Origin: an uncultured Monoglobus sp.
GTDB lineage: Bacteria > Bacillota > Clostridia > Monoglobales > Monoglobaceae
Assembly: GCA_947628795.1 (NCBI GenBank)
Contig: CANRBF010000009.1
Span: 1 to 64,000, forward strand
Direction: 5' to 3'
Length of the DNA: 64,000 bases
The notes below the pieces were generated by a model. The model was not told the origin of the DNA, searched no databases, and saw only the letters and a list, made by a program, of their open reading frames with translations. A program made the position numbers and the translations under genes. Shown in pieces: positions 27,112-36,661 of this stretch (the stretch's first letter is position 1; each line of letters opens with the position of its first letter).

Positions 27112-27212
27112 TTAATTAAACTTTGTTTTCTATATTATTTATATAGGTAAAGAAGTCGATACAAGTGAATCTGCATAAACAAAAATATGTGCATACATAA
27201 AGTCACTCATAT

Positions 27213-27241
27213 ATTATACATGAGTTTTTTAAAAAAGTCAA
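27213..27241 (-). promoter_or_regulatory. Sigma-A promoter of rny
   Basis: On the minus strand, TTGACT (27241-27236) and TATAAT (27218-27213) are separated by 17 bases, giving a leader of roughly 95 bases. Confidence 0.85.
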
Positions 27242-27285
27242 GCGCCCGCGGCGGGTATTTATTTTATATATGTGTTACTTTTTGA

Positions 27286-27321
27286 TAACAAAAAACAAAG
27301 ACAGCCGAATATTCGGCCGTC
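27286..27321 (-). terminator. Intrinsic terminator of veg
   Basis: Hairpin GAC-x-GCCGAATATTCGGC-x-GTC (27300-27321). On the minus strand it is followed by TTTGTTTTTTG, placing it downstream of veg. Confidence 0.8.
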
Positions 27322-27383
27322 CCTGAGATCCGAAGCGGCTCTGCGCCCCGATAGATGTGTTACGTAAGATTAGGAATGTACGA

Positions 27384-27695
27384 TTAAACAATGTCCTCCA
27401 TTTCGGGTTCGGATTCCGATATGACATCGGTCTCGCCCTCGTCGGGAGTGTATATAACAAGCTCTACCGACTTAGTCAGAACATCCGCGTAGCTGTATGA
27501 AACCCTGCGCTCGGTTGTGAAGAACTCATTCTGGTTGTCAAGCTTCACAGTAAAAATACTGGGATAGGTGCTTTCAATGACTCCCTCTCTTGTAACAATC
27601 TGTTTTCTGCCTTTCTTGGCCGTTAATCTGACTTTGTTGCCCACATTATCGGCAAGATTGGACTTAATTTTTGATAAATCATTTTGACCGTACAA
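27384..27695 (-). CDS. veg: Veg family protein
   Basis: 103 residues. It matches Veg of Bacillota: KIKSNLADNVGNKVRLTAKKGRK at the N-terminus (positions 9-31) and an SH3-like core with EGVIESTYPSIFTVK. In Bacillus subtilis Veg promotes biofilm gene expression by opposing the repressor SinR. The start is TTG at 27695, eight bases after GAGGGG; no ATG is available in frame. The acidic C-terminus (SESEPEMEDIV) is somewhat longer than usual. It has its own consensus promoter and terminator and so is a single-gene unit, as in relatives. Confidence 0.9.
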   Translation of the reverse strand: MYGQNDLSKIKSNLADNVGNKVRLTAKKGRKQIVTREGVIESTYPSIFTVKLDNQNEFFTTERRVSYSYADVLTKSVELVIYTPDEGETDVISESEPEMEDIV

Positions 27696-27727
27696 TAATC
27701 TAACCCCTCTTCACAATCATTTTCTGT

Positions 27728-27756
27728 ATTATAACATATTATTACAATTTTGTAAA
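27728..27756 (-). promoter_or_regulatory. Sigma-A promoter of veg
   Basis: Minus strand TTTACA (27756-27751), 17-base spacer, TATAAT (27733-27728), about 35 bases before the TTG start. Confidence 0.8.
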
Positions 27757-27799
27757 GAGAAATTACAAAATTCTAACAAAAAAGTTACAAATTTGTGTT

Positions 27800-28033
27800 A
27801 ATATTCGAACAATGCAGGACCTAGTTCCTACATTCCCACCTCCGTCTGCGGCAAGCCGCAGCCACCTCCTCCCGGGAGGAGGCAAGCGGGCGGATAATAT
27901 CCGCCTCTACGAACATAGTGATTAGTAATTAGCGAATAGTAATTAGAAACTTCAAACGTTCGCGGGGATACCGAAACGGATGCGTCGGTGTATTTCCGCA
28001 TATTCGCTATTCACTAATCGCTAATCACTACGT
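27800..28033. repeat. Intergenic repeat cluster between veg and the DHHW gene
   Basis: Contains small hairpins (CTGCGGCAAGCCGCAG; CCTCCTCCCGGGAGGAGG) and two oppositely oriented TAATC-type repeats: AGTGATTAGTAATTAGCG near 27915 and CGCTATTCACTAATCGCTAA near 28005, ending ACTACGTTAG. The same motif family occurs at 17451-17484 and 17669-17712. No gene is visible. Confidence 0.65.
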
Positions 28034-29229
28034 TAGTATATATCCCGACACATTTTGATGTAGTCGCGGAAGTTGGTGCCGAGGATGTAGTTGGTTATCA
28101 GGAAGTCGTCGATCGGCGTGGTGTTCAGTATCTTTGTTATGGTCTGGTCAAACGTTCTGGCGTCGATAACGATTATCTTGCTGTATGAGCTGGCCAGCCA
28201 CGGTATCAGCGCGTTTGAGTATGAATCTTTAAGCATGAGCAGCGTTTTCTTGGTCGCGCCGTTTGTGTTTATCTCTATATACGGTTGATCGCCGCCCAAA
28301 AACATGGTGTATGACGTGCCGCGGCTCAGGTCGAACATCTTTCCGGTGTAGGGGAAGGCCTGACCCGGAATATAGCTGTACGTCATGCAGTCGAACGGTA
28401 TGTCGTTGAGGGCATTTTTATAATATTCGATAGTGTCGCGGTGGTCGTAGAGATACGGCGCCTCGGCCTGGCTGTAGAGATAGCCCGTGAAGTCCTCGAC
28501 CTCGCCCTTTTCAAACTCGTTGATATAAAGAGGCATGAAGTTCATCGCCTCGGCCATTTTGTGATAAGCGTAATACGCGCCCAGCTGCGTCCAGTGGTGG
28601 TCGGTGCGGAAATAAACATACTCTCCCTGCTCGAAGTGGGCCTTTAAGCTGTCATACACGTTTATGTTTTTGACGCGGTCGTTAAAATTGTCGTACAGAT
28701 AGTCGATCGCCGCTTTTTCGCTGTCGCCCACCGTGTTGTAAAACGGCATGAAGTCGATCTGGGTCGGTATTATCATTGAGTACATTTTAATGCTCTCGGG
28801 CAGCTTTTTGGCGTAAAAGTCCACCATGTCTATATACTCGTCCTGCGCCTGTTTGTCGGCTTTGTAGATCTCCATAACGCGGTCATCGGTAACGAGCAGA
28901 CGCCCCACGCCGCCCTCGCCGGTGCCCATGTCGGCGTTGCTTTCCACGATCTTGCCGAAGGCGTTTATGCCCTTCTTGTTTTTATAGCCCGACGAGAAAT
29001 CCGTGAAGGCGCTGCGATAGCCCACATTGTCGGAAAGGTAGGTCTCAAAGTCGGACGCGAATTTTCCGGAGCTAACGCTCTCAAGGCTCACATGCGGAAA
29101 GTCCGCCAGAGCGCGGTTTTCTTTCTGTGAGGCTGCCTCGTCGCGCGGCAAAATGACAACCGTCACAAAGCCGGCGATCAGGAACAGCACAAAGGCTATG
29201 ACCGTTAAAATTCTTCTCGCAGTTTGCAT
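28033..29229 (-). CDS. DHHW-family (AlgJ/AlgX-like) O-acetylation protein
   Basis: 398 residues. One N-terminal membrane helix (about 5-28) anchors an extracellular SGNH-like domain. The family motif is present as YFRTDHHWTQLGAYYAY (206-222), with D210 and H212 as likely catalytic residues. DHHW proteins pair with MBOAT proteins to move acetyl groups onto an exported polysaccharide or wall polymer, and the MBOAT gene lies directly upstream on the same strand (38-base gap). GAGAGGA precedes the ATG. The polymer is not identifiable, and no glycan-synthesis genes adjoin. Confidence 0.85.
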   Translation of the reverse strand: MQTARRILTVIAFVLFLIAGFVTVVILPRDEAASQKENRALADFPHVSLESVSSGKFASDFETYLSDNVGYRSAFTDFSSGYKNKKGINAFGKIVESNADMGTGEGGVGRLLVTDDRVMEIYKADKQAQDEYIDMVDFYAKKLPESIKMYSMIIPTQIDFMPFYNTVGDSEKAAIDYLYDNFNDRVKNINVYDSLKAHFEQGEYVYFRTDHHWTQLGAYYAYHKMAEAMNFMPLYINEFEKGEVEDFTGYLYSQAEAPYLYDHRDTIEYYKNALNDIPFDCMTYSYIPGQAFPYTGKMFDLSRGTSYTMFLGGDQPYIEINTNGATKKTLLMLKDSYSNALIPWLASSYSKIIVIDARTFDQTITKILNTTPIDDFLITNYILGTNFRDYIKMCRDIY

Positions 29230-29267
29230 TTATATTATCCTCTCGTAAAAATTCTCAAGTTTAGGTA

Positions 29268-30662
29268 TCAGAACCTGAAATACAGGAACGGATTGTATGT
29301 CTCGCCCACCAGCAGCACAAAGCAGAACGCCAGCAGCGCGAATATCAGCACGGGCGTCACTATCACATTTACCGCCTTTAGCTTGTCCGCAAACCACAGA
29401 CACAGCTTTTTGATGATCGGCGTCGAGACAACACCGCAGGCGATAAGCAGCCACAGATTGGACATGAGCGTGGTGAAGCCGTTGTAGTCGTACAGCTTGC
29501 CGGTGCCGCCGAAGGCGCACACGAACCAGTCGCGCAGGGAGCCGAAGTCGGTGTAGTAGAACAGCGCCCAGCCCAGCACGAACACGATTATCGTGTAAAG
29601 ATGGGCGAAGAACGCGGGCAGCCGCATCAGCTTGCCCCTGAACGCCTTTTTCTCAATGACCAGAAGGAGTCCGTAGTAAAGACCCCACAGCACAAAGTTC
29701 CAGCTGGCGCCGTGCCACAGTCCGGTCAGCATCCACACGAACATGATGTTGAATATCTGGTGCTTTCGGTTGCCGCCCAGCGGGATATACACATAGTCGC
29801 GGAAGAACGTGCTCAGCGACATGTGCCAGCGCCGCCAGAAATCGGTGACGTTTTTTGAAATGTACGGATAGTTGAAGTTTTCGAGGAAGTTGAAACCGAA
29901 CATGCGGCCCATGCCGATCGCCATGTCGGAATATCCCGAAAAGTCAAAATATATCTGGAAGGTGTACGCGATTATGCCGACCCACGCCGAAAGCACCGAC
30001 GACTCAAGCATGTTTCCGCTCAGCAGCGTTGAGACTATCGCGCCCGTACCGTTGGCGAGAACCACTTTTTTTATCATGCCCTGAGTGAAGCGGAGTATAC
30101 CGTACTCAAAACCCTTGAGCGTGACTTTTCGGTCATTGATCTGTTTTTCGATGTCGATATAGCGCACGATGGGTCCCGCCACCAGCTGGGGAAACATCGA
30201 GACGTAGCACAAAAAGTTTATCGGATTTCTCTGGACTTTGACCTCGCCCCTATACATATCTATACAGTAAGAAAGCGTCTGGAAGGTATAGAACGAAATT
30301 CCCAAAGGCAGCGAAAAGTTATAAAACGGAATACTGAGATGAAAAGCCGAGTTCACGCAGTCCACGAGCCAACCGGAATATTTAAACACCGCCAGCTGCC
30401 CGAGGTTGATGACCAGCGCCAGGATCAGCGCCAGCTTCGCCTGCCATTTGCCGAAATATTTGTTTATGGCAAGACCGCAGATATAAGCCACAGCGGCGCT
30501 GAGAATGAGCAGAACGACCCAAACGGGCTCGCCCCAGGCATAAAAGATCAGCGACGCTATAACAAGCACCACGTTTCTGTAGGTCACGTTTCCGTTCCAA
30601 AAATAGAACAGAAGCACGACCGGCAGAAATATGCACATAAACAACAAGCTTGAAAATACCAT
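29268..30662 (-). CDS. MBOAT-family O-acyltransferase (AlgI-like)
   Basis: 464 residues with about ten membrane helices. Typical AlgI/DltB features are seen: the N-terminal MVFSSLLFMCIFLPVVLL, PLGISFYTFQTLSY, PQLVAGPIVRY and the catalytic-histidine motif LTGLWHGASWNFVLWG. MBOAT proteins carry acyl groups across the membrane; with the DHHW partner this one most likely O-acetylates a surface glycan. GGAGAG lies before the ATG, and a consensus promoter is upstream. DltB is excluded by the absence of other dlt genes. Confidence 0.9.
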   Translation of the reverse strand: MVFSSLLFMCIFLPVVLLFYFWNGNVTYRNVVLVIASLIFYAWGEPVWVVLLILSAAVAYICGLAINKYFGKWQAKLALILALVINLGQLAVFKYSGWLVDCVNSAFHLSIPFYNFSLPLGISFYTFQTLSYCIDMYRGEVKVQRNPINFLCYVSMFPQLVAGPIVRYIDIEKQINDRKVTLKGFEYGILRFTQGMIKKVVLANGTGAIVSTLLSGNMLESSVLSAWVGIIAYTFQIYFDFSGYSDMAIGMGRMFGFNFLENFNYPYISKNVTDFWRRWHMSLSTFFRDYVYIPLGGNRKHQIFNIMFVWMLTGLWHGASWNFVLWGLYYGLLLVIEKKAFRGKLMRLPAFFAHLYTIIVFVLGWALFYYTDFGSLRDWFVCAFGGTGKLYDYNGFTTLMSNLWLLIACGVVSTPIIKKLCLWFADKLKAVNVIVTPVLIFALLAFCFVLLVGETYNPFLYFRF

Positions 30663-30727
30663 ATTTTTCTCTCCAAATATATCAGCGGGTCAACGCACAT
30701 AAATACCCACTTTAAAATATCAGGAAG

Positions 30728-30756
30728 ATTATAACACCTTTTTATAAAAAAGTCAA
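30728..30756 (-). promoter_or_regulatory. Sigma-A promoter of the MBOAT-DHHW operon
   Basis: Minus strand TTGACT (30756-30751) and TATAAT (30733-30728), 17-base spacer. Confidence 0.85.
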
Positions 30757-30880
30757 ACAAAAATATGGTCGATTGTCGGAGCCGAAAGCCTCGGATGCCG
30801 TTAAATACGATAAAAAACGAAAACTGTTATAGTTTTATTGCTAAAAATTACAGAAAATTTGCCTTGCAATTCTCATATTA

Positions 30881-30909
30881 TTGGAAAATCATAAAAATTG
30901 CTGTATAAT
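30881..30909 (+). promoter_or_regulatory. Sigma-A promoter of the large pectate lyase
   Basis: TTGGAA (30881-30886) and TATAAT (30904-30909) with 17 bases between, about 30 bases before the ATG at 30943. Confidence 0.75.
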
Positions 30910-30942
30910 TATTGTATATTTTTTCTGAAAGCGAGTGATTTT

Positions 30943-33900
30943 ATGAGATTTAAAAAGAGACTGATGAATATATTGCTTTCCGCGGCGGTTATTATCGGCA
31001 GTTTGGCTTCTCCCGCAGCCACGGTTTCGGCGGCTGACGCCTCGCTGCTTCCGGCGTTTCCGGGAGCCGAGGGCGCGGGTAAATATTCCACGGGCGGCAG
31101 AGGCGGCACGGTGCGTATCGTCACAAAGCTTACCGATGACGGAAGCGTCGGCACGTTCCGTGAGGCGGTCAGCCACTCAAACAGTATTGTTGTGTTCGCG
31201 GTCGGCGGAACGATCAATCTGACCAAAGGCGATGTTGTGGTAAAGGGCAACGTCACCATCGCGGGTCAGACAGCGCCGGGCGGAAAGGGAATCGTGCTCC
31301 GAAACGGCAAGATCGGCATGGGCGGCGACAATATTATAGTAAGATTCATAAGCTCGCGTCCCGGCGAGAAGGGCGAGGGCTCGGGCGACTATGACGCTTG
31401 GGGCGGAAACAAGGGCTCCAACTCGATCATAGACCACTGCTCGCTGGGCTTTGCCAACGACGAGCAGTTCGGCCTGTACTCGACCAACATGAATCAGACG
31501 GTGCAGTACACGATAGTCGGCCCGTCAAACTGCGTTTCGTACCATTCAAAGGGCGCTCACGGATTCGGCGCCATGTTCGGCAAGGGTCAGAACTCGTGGC
31601 ACCACAACCTGCTGTGCCACAGCCTGTCGAGAAATTTCCGCGGCAAGGTCGAAAAGGGAAACGAGCCTATGGACTTTACCAACAACGTAATATACGACTG
31701 GGGCTATCAGACGGCGTACGGAACTCTGGGCCACATCAACTATGTGAATAATTACCTCAAGGAAGGTCCTTCGACCAAAGGCGGCGACAGATTCTTGAAT
31801 AATTCCAGCGGCTCAAGTAAGGAAAATTACAAATTTTATGTGACCGGCAACACGATCAGAAAATATGACGACAGCGTCTACAGCCAGGCGATAGAGCAAA
31901 ACAACTGGAGCGGCGTTTCGGGATTTGACGCGGCGACATATCAGACGAACGTACCCTTTAAGGTGCCCGCGGTAAACGGCGAGGACGCGTCTACCGTGAA
32001 TAATCTGGACACAGCCGAGGAAGGCTACAAAAAAGTCGTAAGATACTCGGGCGCGGGCGTTCATCCGTCGGACAACACCGCCGCGGGATATGACTACACA
32101 AAGGATACCACAAGACCGTTGATAGACGCCAAAGTGCTCTATGAGACATACACGGGCACGGGCTCGCTGACCGGAGCCAGACCGTTTGACACTGTTTCTG
32201 ACAGCGCGGTAAAGAGCGCCATCAGCAAGTACGGAATACAGTATATGGACTATGACCAGTTCTATCCCAAGGATGAGATCAAGCAGGAGATAGTCGACAG
32301 CGACAGCGACGGTATGGACGACGCTTGGGAGACCGAAAGAGGCCTTAATGTGGGCAAAAATGACAGCAAAGAGGATTATTTGGGCGAAGGCTATACCAAT
32401 ATCGAGTATTATATCAACGATCTGACGGTAGACGCGTTCCCCGAGGGCGTGGTTACCCCCACGATCCCGCTCGGCGATTTGGGCGAGGATTATCAAAAAG
32501 CTTTGGCTGACGCGAAAGCGATCACCCTTTCGGCAGATACGATAAAGACGGCGGATCAGCTGACCCTGCCCGCGATGGGAAGCGTTAACGGCTGCCCCAT
32601 AACGTGGTCAAGCGCGTCCGAAGCGATAGTTATCGAAAATAATAAGGTCATTGCGGTCAACCGTCCCGAGGACGAGGACGAGGTCGTATCGCTGCTTGCG
32701 GAGATAACGTCGGGCGAGTATACCATGAAAAAATATTTTAACATCACGGTCAAGTCAACATCGTCCGTGTGGACCGCCTCGTCGGGAGACGCCGACAAAA
32801 AGGCGGGTTATGAGCCCGTGGACGGTTTGACGGCGCTGTTTGATATAACGAGCAGCGGCTCGACATTGGCAACGGTCGGAGAAAAGTCGTTCGGTTCTTT
32901 TGTCAGCGGCGCGGAAAACGGCGACTGGGTCGACGGAAAAGCGACCGGCACGGCGTTTAAATTTGTTCCCGAGAGCGACGGATTCCTGACGGCTTATATC
33001 GAAAAGCTGGGCGGAGCAAATCCGAAGACGGCTTTTATAATGGAAGAAGGAGCGGCGAATCAGGATAAAGATAATTTGGCCTCGGTCACCGGAACCGGCG
33101 GCAACGAGATGCTCACGGCGGCAGTCGAAGGCGGCAAGACCTACTATGTATATGTGGCGGGTTCAAAAGGCAGATTCCTCGGCATAGAGTTCGGAAAGGA
33201 AGCTCCCACCAAGATGTGGAAGGCGTCAAAAGAAGTCAAAAAGGGCGACACTTTGATGGAGGGTCTGTCGGTCAACGAGGACATGGCGTTCAGGACCGCA
33301 AGCAAGGATATCGACTCGGTATACTTCACGGGCCGCATACAGGGCACAACAAATCCCGGTCAGAGCGGAGCCACGGGCGCCTCGATGACGTTCGTTCCCA
33401 ACGCCAACGGAAGAGTGACGGTTTATTATAAGATAGGCGGTCTTAACAAAGAATTCAAGCCTAAGACTTTTAAGATAAACGAGCCGGGTATGAAAGACAA
33501 TCCGATTGCCTCATATGTTAACGAAAACGAGCCGCTTGAAGGCGACGATATGGGAACCAGTGAGTACACGTCCACAAGCGCGGATGTCTACGCGGGACAC
33601 ACATATTATATATATGTCGAGGGCTCAAAGGCGGAATTCTACGGAGTTTCGTTCCAGATGAGATCCGATCTTGAGGGAGGCGGCGGACCGATCATAACTC
33701 CGGAGCCGACCGCGATACCCACTCCGACTCCGACTCCCGTTCCGATGGAGGGAGAGACTTGGGATTTCAATAATCTGGAAACCGGAAAGACATTCTTGGG
33801 CGGCGACAAGGTCTCGGGAACGGATGGCAGAGAGCTGACTGTGAACTTCGGCACGAGCGTAAAAGCGCCTTCGATAGCGGAAAAAGCCGCAGGCGACAAC

Positions 33901-35028
33901 TATCTCGCCATAGACGACCAGGGCACCGGAAGCGACGGCTGGGCCTACACGCCCGAAAGTCCCATTGATTCGGATACCATTGTAGCCGAGGAAGAATTCA
34001 AAATGGGCGACAACAATAAAGATGCGGTTTTGATGAGATTTCATGACAAGAACAACGTGAGTCCCGACAACGCGTATATCACATCGTCGGACGGCAGAGC
34101 TTTTGAAGTCAAGACAGCCGACAACGGAGGCCTCAAGATAACCGACTACTTGTCAAAGGGCGACTTTACCGACGCGTCAAAGCCCAAAGGTCTTGACACG
34201 GCTGTTTCCGGATTCACGTTTAAGGCGAACGAGTGGTATGGCCTGAAGGTCGAGTTTAACAGAGCCGACAATACAGTGACGGTCTATACCAAATCCGCAG
34301 GCGGCGAGTATGCCAAGAGAAGCTCGGTCAAGCTCGGCTCGAAAGAGCCTAAGGGAACTATACCAAAGCTTGCGCTCACAAGCATAGGTTGCGTGACGCG
34401 CGGCAGCGGTTCGAATGTTTTGGGCATAGACAACGTGTATGTGGGTTGGCAGACCGAAGCTCCCGCGGAGACAGCGACGCCGGAGCCCGCGGAGACATCG
34501 ACGCCCGAGCCCGCGGAGACAGCGGAACCCGGACCCGCGGAGACGGCGACGCCCGAGCCTGCGGAGACAGCGGAACCGGGACCCGACGAGACCGTGACGC
34601 CTGAGCCTGCGGAAAGCGCGGAACCCGGACCTGCTGAGACATCGACGCCTGAGCCCGTTGAGAGCGCGACGCCCGAACCCGCGGAGAGCGCGGGGCCGAA
34701 GCCCACTGAGGAGCCGAGCGGTCAGCCTGTGATCGGGTTCACTCAGGGAGGCGAGAAGATCGACGCCTTTTCCGACGGCGAGGTGCGGTTTGAGATCACG
34801 GCCCCGGAGTATGAGCCCTGCGATCTGATAATCGCGGGATATGACCAAAACGGAGCGCTGATAAAGGTCGGTATAACGGAATTCGACCCGTCAAAGGATC
34901 CCGACGGAGCGGGCGCTTACGCGGCGCTGGTTCCCACGGCAGACACGATGGTGATACGCGGATTTATCTGGAACGGGACCGAAAGCATTAAGCCGATAAC
35001 GAATGTTTATGAGATAAATAGAAAGTAG
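30943..35028 (+). CDS. Secreted multidomain pectate lyase (PL1-like)
   Basis: 1,361 residues from the ATG at 30943. Signal peptide with cleavage near VSA-ADA. A right-handed beta-helix lyase domain (about 35-330) begins [16 protein letters not shown] and contains NVTIAGQTAPG, NSIIDHCSLGFANDE and WHHNLLCHSLSRNFRG, the last around the PL1 catalytic-arginine region. A calcium-type loop DSDSDGMDDAWE (about 455) and an atrophied Ig-like domain follow. Next are two modules ending YYVYVAGSKGRFLGIEF and YYIYVEGSKAEFYGVSF, a LamG-like domain (about 940-1165), a linker of ETATPEPA repeats, and a C-terminal tail related to the other secreted proteins (GFIWNGTESIKPI). It probably cleaves pectin outside the cell. 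PL9-type specificity cannot be excluded. Confidence 0.85.
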   Translation: MRFKKRLMNILLSAAVIIGSLASPAATVSAADASLLPAFPGAEGAGKYSTGGRGGTVRIVTKLTDDGSVGTFREAVSHSNSIVVFAVGGTINLTKGDVVVKGNVTIAGQTAPGGKGIVLRNGKIGMGGDNIIVRFISSRPGEKGEGSGDYDAWGGNKGSNSIIDHCSLGFANDEQFGLYSTNMNQTVQYTIVGPSNCVSYHSKGAHGFGAMFGKGQNSWHHNLLCHSLSRNFRGKVEKGNEPMDFTNNVIYDWGYQTAYGTLGHINYVNNYLKEGPSTKGGDRFLNNSSGSSKENYKFYVTGNTIRKYDDSVYSQAIEQNNWSGVSGFDAATYQTNVPFKVPAVNGEDASTVNNLDTAEEGYKKVVRYSGAGVHPSDNTAAGYDYTKDTTRPLIDAKVLYETYTGTGSLTGARPFDTVSDSAVKSAISKYGIQYMDYDQFYPKDEIKQEIVDSDSDGMDDAWETERGLNVGKNDSKEDYLGEGYTNIEYYINDLTVDAFPEGVVTPTIPLGDLGEDYQKALADAKAITLSADTIKTADQLTLPAMGSVNGCPITWSSASEAIVIENNKVIAVNRPEDEDEVVSLLAEITSGEYTMKKYFNITVKSTSSVWTASSGDADKKAGYEPVDGLTALFDITSSGSTLATVGEKSFGSFVSGAENGDWVDGKATGTAFKFVPESDGFLTAYIEKLGGANPKTAFIMEEGAANQDKDNLASVTGTGGNEMLTAAVEGGKTYYVYVAGSKGRFLGIEFGKEAPTKMWKASKEVKKGDTLMEGLSVNEDMAFRTASKDIDSVYFTGRIQGTTNPGQSGATGASMTFVPNANGRVTVYYKIGGLNKEFKPKTFKINEPGMKDNPIASYVNENEPLEGDDMGTSEYTSTSADVYAGHTYYIYVEGSKAEFYGVSFQMRSDLEGGGGPIITPEPTAIPTPTPTPVPMEGETWDFNNLETGKTFLGGDKVSGTDGRELTVNFGTSVKAPSIAEKAAGDNYLAIDDQGTGSDGWAYTPESPIDSDTIVAEEEFKMGDNNKDAVLMRFHDKNNVSPDNAYITSSDGRAFEVKTADNGGLKITDYLSKGDFTDASKPKGLDTAVSGFTFKANEWYGLKVEFNRADNTVTVYTKSAGGEYAKRSSVKLGSKEPKGTIPKLALTSIGCVTRGSGSNVLGIDNVYVGWQTEAPAETATPEPAETSTPEPAETAEPGPAETATPEPAETAEPGPDETVTPEPAESAEPGPAETSTPEPVESATPEPAESAGPKPTEEPSGQPVIGFTQGGEKIDAFSDGEVRFEITAPEYEPCDLIIAGYDQNGALIKVGITEFDPSKDPDGAGAYAALVPTADTMVIRGFIWNGTESIKPITNVYEINRK
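34455..34715 (+). repeat. Linker-coding repeats (ETATPEPA type)
   Basis: A 24-base-class repeat GAGACNGCGACGCCCGAGCC and variants (ETATPEPA, ETAEPGPA, ETSTPEPA) encodes the flexible linker before the C-terminal tail. Confidence 0.8.
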
Positions 35029-35108
35029 AACCACCCCCTCCGCCTGCTTCGCAGGCACCTTCCCCTCCTGAAAGGAAGGGGAGGCTTGGGGGCTCTCGGG
35101 AGGTATTT
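35029..35108 (+). repeat. Hairpin-bearing intergenic repeat
   Basis: Contains CCTGC-TTC-GCAGG and a second hairpin CCTTCCCCTCC...GGAAGGGGAGG. It belongs to the same loose family as 53650-53703. GGGAGG at its end supplies the ribosome site for the oxidoreductase gene. Confidence 0.6.
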
Positions 35109-36074
35109 ATGAAGGTTTCGATAATCGGAACGGGGCATATCGCTCATTCTATGGCAAGGGCGGTAAGGCTCACGGACGAGGCGGAGTTTTACGCCGTTGC
35201 GTCGAGAACGCTTGAGTCGGCGGAAAAATTCGCGGGAGAGTTTGATATTCCGATCGTGTACGGCAGTTATGACGAGCTGATCGAGGACCCCGAAGTCGAG
35301 CTGGCGTATATCGCCACGATCCACCCTCTCCACTACGAGCTTTCCAAAAAGCTGCTGGAGCGGGGAAAAAGCGTGCTGTGCGAAAAGCCGATATGCATAA
35401 ACCGCGCGCAGGCGGAGGATCTTTTCAAAACGGCGAGAGAGCATAATGCTTTTATATGCGAGGCGGTTTGGACCAGATTTTTCCCATGGGTGCGCGAGAT
35501 AAAGGAAATTATCACAAGCGGAGAGATAGGAAAGCCCGTTATGCTGCAGTCGAATTTCGGCTCAAAAAAGACGGGCTCTGTGTGGATACACGACCCGAAG
35601 CTGGGCGGCGGCGCCCTGCTTGATCTGGGGATCTACAACGTTACCGCGGCGTCGATGCTGCTTGGCGATGATTTTGAAATCGAGTACAGCTCGGGAGTTT
35701 TGTCCGACAAGGGTGTGGATAATCACAGCCTGACCGTGATAAAGTACAAAAACGGCGTGACGGGCGCTTTGATGTGCTGCACGGACATGTGCGTTGATTC
35801 GAAGATCACATTGATGTGCGAGAACGGAATTATCGAGATAGCGGGACCGTCGAACTGGAAAAGCACCAAAGTATATAACGAGAAAAAGGAGCTTATCCGC
35901 GAGATAGCGCCCAAGTTTGAATCGGGTTATGTATATGAACTCGGCGCCTGCATCAAGGCGATAAAAGATGGAAAGACCGAGTGCGCGGAAATGCCGCACA
36001 AAGAGAGCTTGTTCGTGCTTGGCGTTATGGACGAGATGCGCGCCCGATGGGGAATGAAATATCCCGGAGAATAA
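35109..36074 (+). CDS. Gfo/Idh/MocA-family oxidoreductase
   Basis: 321 residues. The N-terminal Rossmann fold starts KVSIIGTGHIAHSMARA (GxGxxA-type NAD(P)-binding loop) and has the family signature LCEKPI (about 95-100) with the catalytic lysine. The C-terminal domain has GGGALLDLGIYNV, which carries the usual substrate-binding Asp and nearby residues. These enzymes oxidise or reduce sugars and sugar acids; the pectin context suggests a role with pectin-derived sugars, but substrate cannot be read from sequence. Cytoplasmic. GGGAGG precedes the ATG. A bidirectional terminator follows. Confidence 0.9.
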   Translation: MKVSIIGTGHIAHSMARAVRLTDEAEFYAVASRTLESAEKFAGEFDIPIVYGSYDELIEDPEVELAYIATIHPLHYELSKKLLERGKSVLCEKPICINRAQAEDLFKTAREHNAFICEAVWTRFFPWVREIKEIITSGEIGKPVMLQSNFGSKKTGSVWIHDPKLGGGALLDLGIYNVTAASMLLGDDFEIEYSSGVLSDKGVDNHSLTVIKYKNGVTGALMCCTDMCVDSKITLMCENGIIEIAGPSNWKSTKVYNEKKELIREIAPKFESGYVYELGACIKAIKDGKTECAEMPHKESLFVLGVMDEMRARWGMKYPGE

Positions 36075-36108
36075 AAAAACGAGGCGGTTTGATCCGCCTC
36101 GTTTTTCA
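36074..36108. terminator. Bidirectional terminator
   Basis: ACGAGGCGG and CCGCCTCGT pair around a TTTGAT loop, with AAAAAA on the left and TTTTT on the right. It stops the oxidoreductase gene (plus) and the DUF5684 gene (minus). Confidence 0.85.
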
Positions 36109-36110
36109 CT

Positions 36111-36614
36111 TTATGATTTCGATATGCCTTCGGGGCCTATGTACCTTGACTTGCCGTAGCCAAGAATAAGCACGAATATGGGCCACAGGAATAACATGCC
36201 CACGGTGTATCCCGCGCCGTGTCCGTATGACTTCGAGATCTTGTGGTACGAGATTATTGTAAGCACCAGAATGATGATCGCGAATACGAGCAGCAGAACC
36301 GTGTAGAGCATAACATCGGGGAAGCTTTGGTTTAAAGACGTGAATACGCCGTATACAAAAGCGACTATCAGCGAGATCCAGAACCACGATGTTTTCCATG
36401 TCAGCTTATACATGACGTATTGGTTGTAGAACGGGATAATGCTCTTCCAGCCGGGCTCGCCCGCCTTGGTGAACATTTTCCAGTACGCGATAATTTGGAA
36501 TACCCAAAACACGATAGCGCACGCAGCGATAAAGCCGACGCCCAATCCCAATATGCCTCCGACCGCCAGTCCGCCGACGAGATCATCGGGCAACGGTGTT
36601 GAAACAGGATTCAT
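36111..36614 (-). CDS. DUF5684-type small integral membrane protein
   Basis: 167 residues with four hydrophobic segments (about 20-42, 75-95, 102-125 and 138-158). It carries the family hallmark around AYWKMFTKAGEPGWKSIIPFYN (positions 43-64), also found in proteins annotated as DUF5684 or signal-peptidase-like. Function unknown. AAGGAGG is present upstream of the ATG, and a sigma-A promoter lies about 50 bases upstream. Single-gene unit. Confidence 0.85.
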   Translation of the reverse strand: MNPVSTPLPDDLVGGLAVGGILGLGVGFIAACAIVFWVFQIIAYWKMFTKAGEPGWKSIIPFYNQYVMYKLTWKTSWFWISLIVAFVYGVFTSLNQSFPDVMLYTVLLLVFAIIILVLTIISYHKISKSYGHGAGYTVGMLFLWPIFVLILGYGKSRYIGPEGISKS

Positions 36615-36661
36615 AGTGTTACCTCCTTAAAAAATATTGTTTATTATTTGTTTATAATGAA

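Noticed and set aside
28033-30662. Alginate acetylation operon
   Set aside because: The MBOAT and DHHW proteins resemble AlgI and AlgJ/AlgX, but no alginate synthesis genes are present; these families acetylate many polymers.
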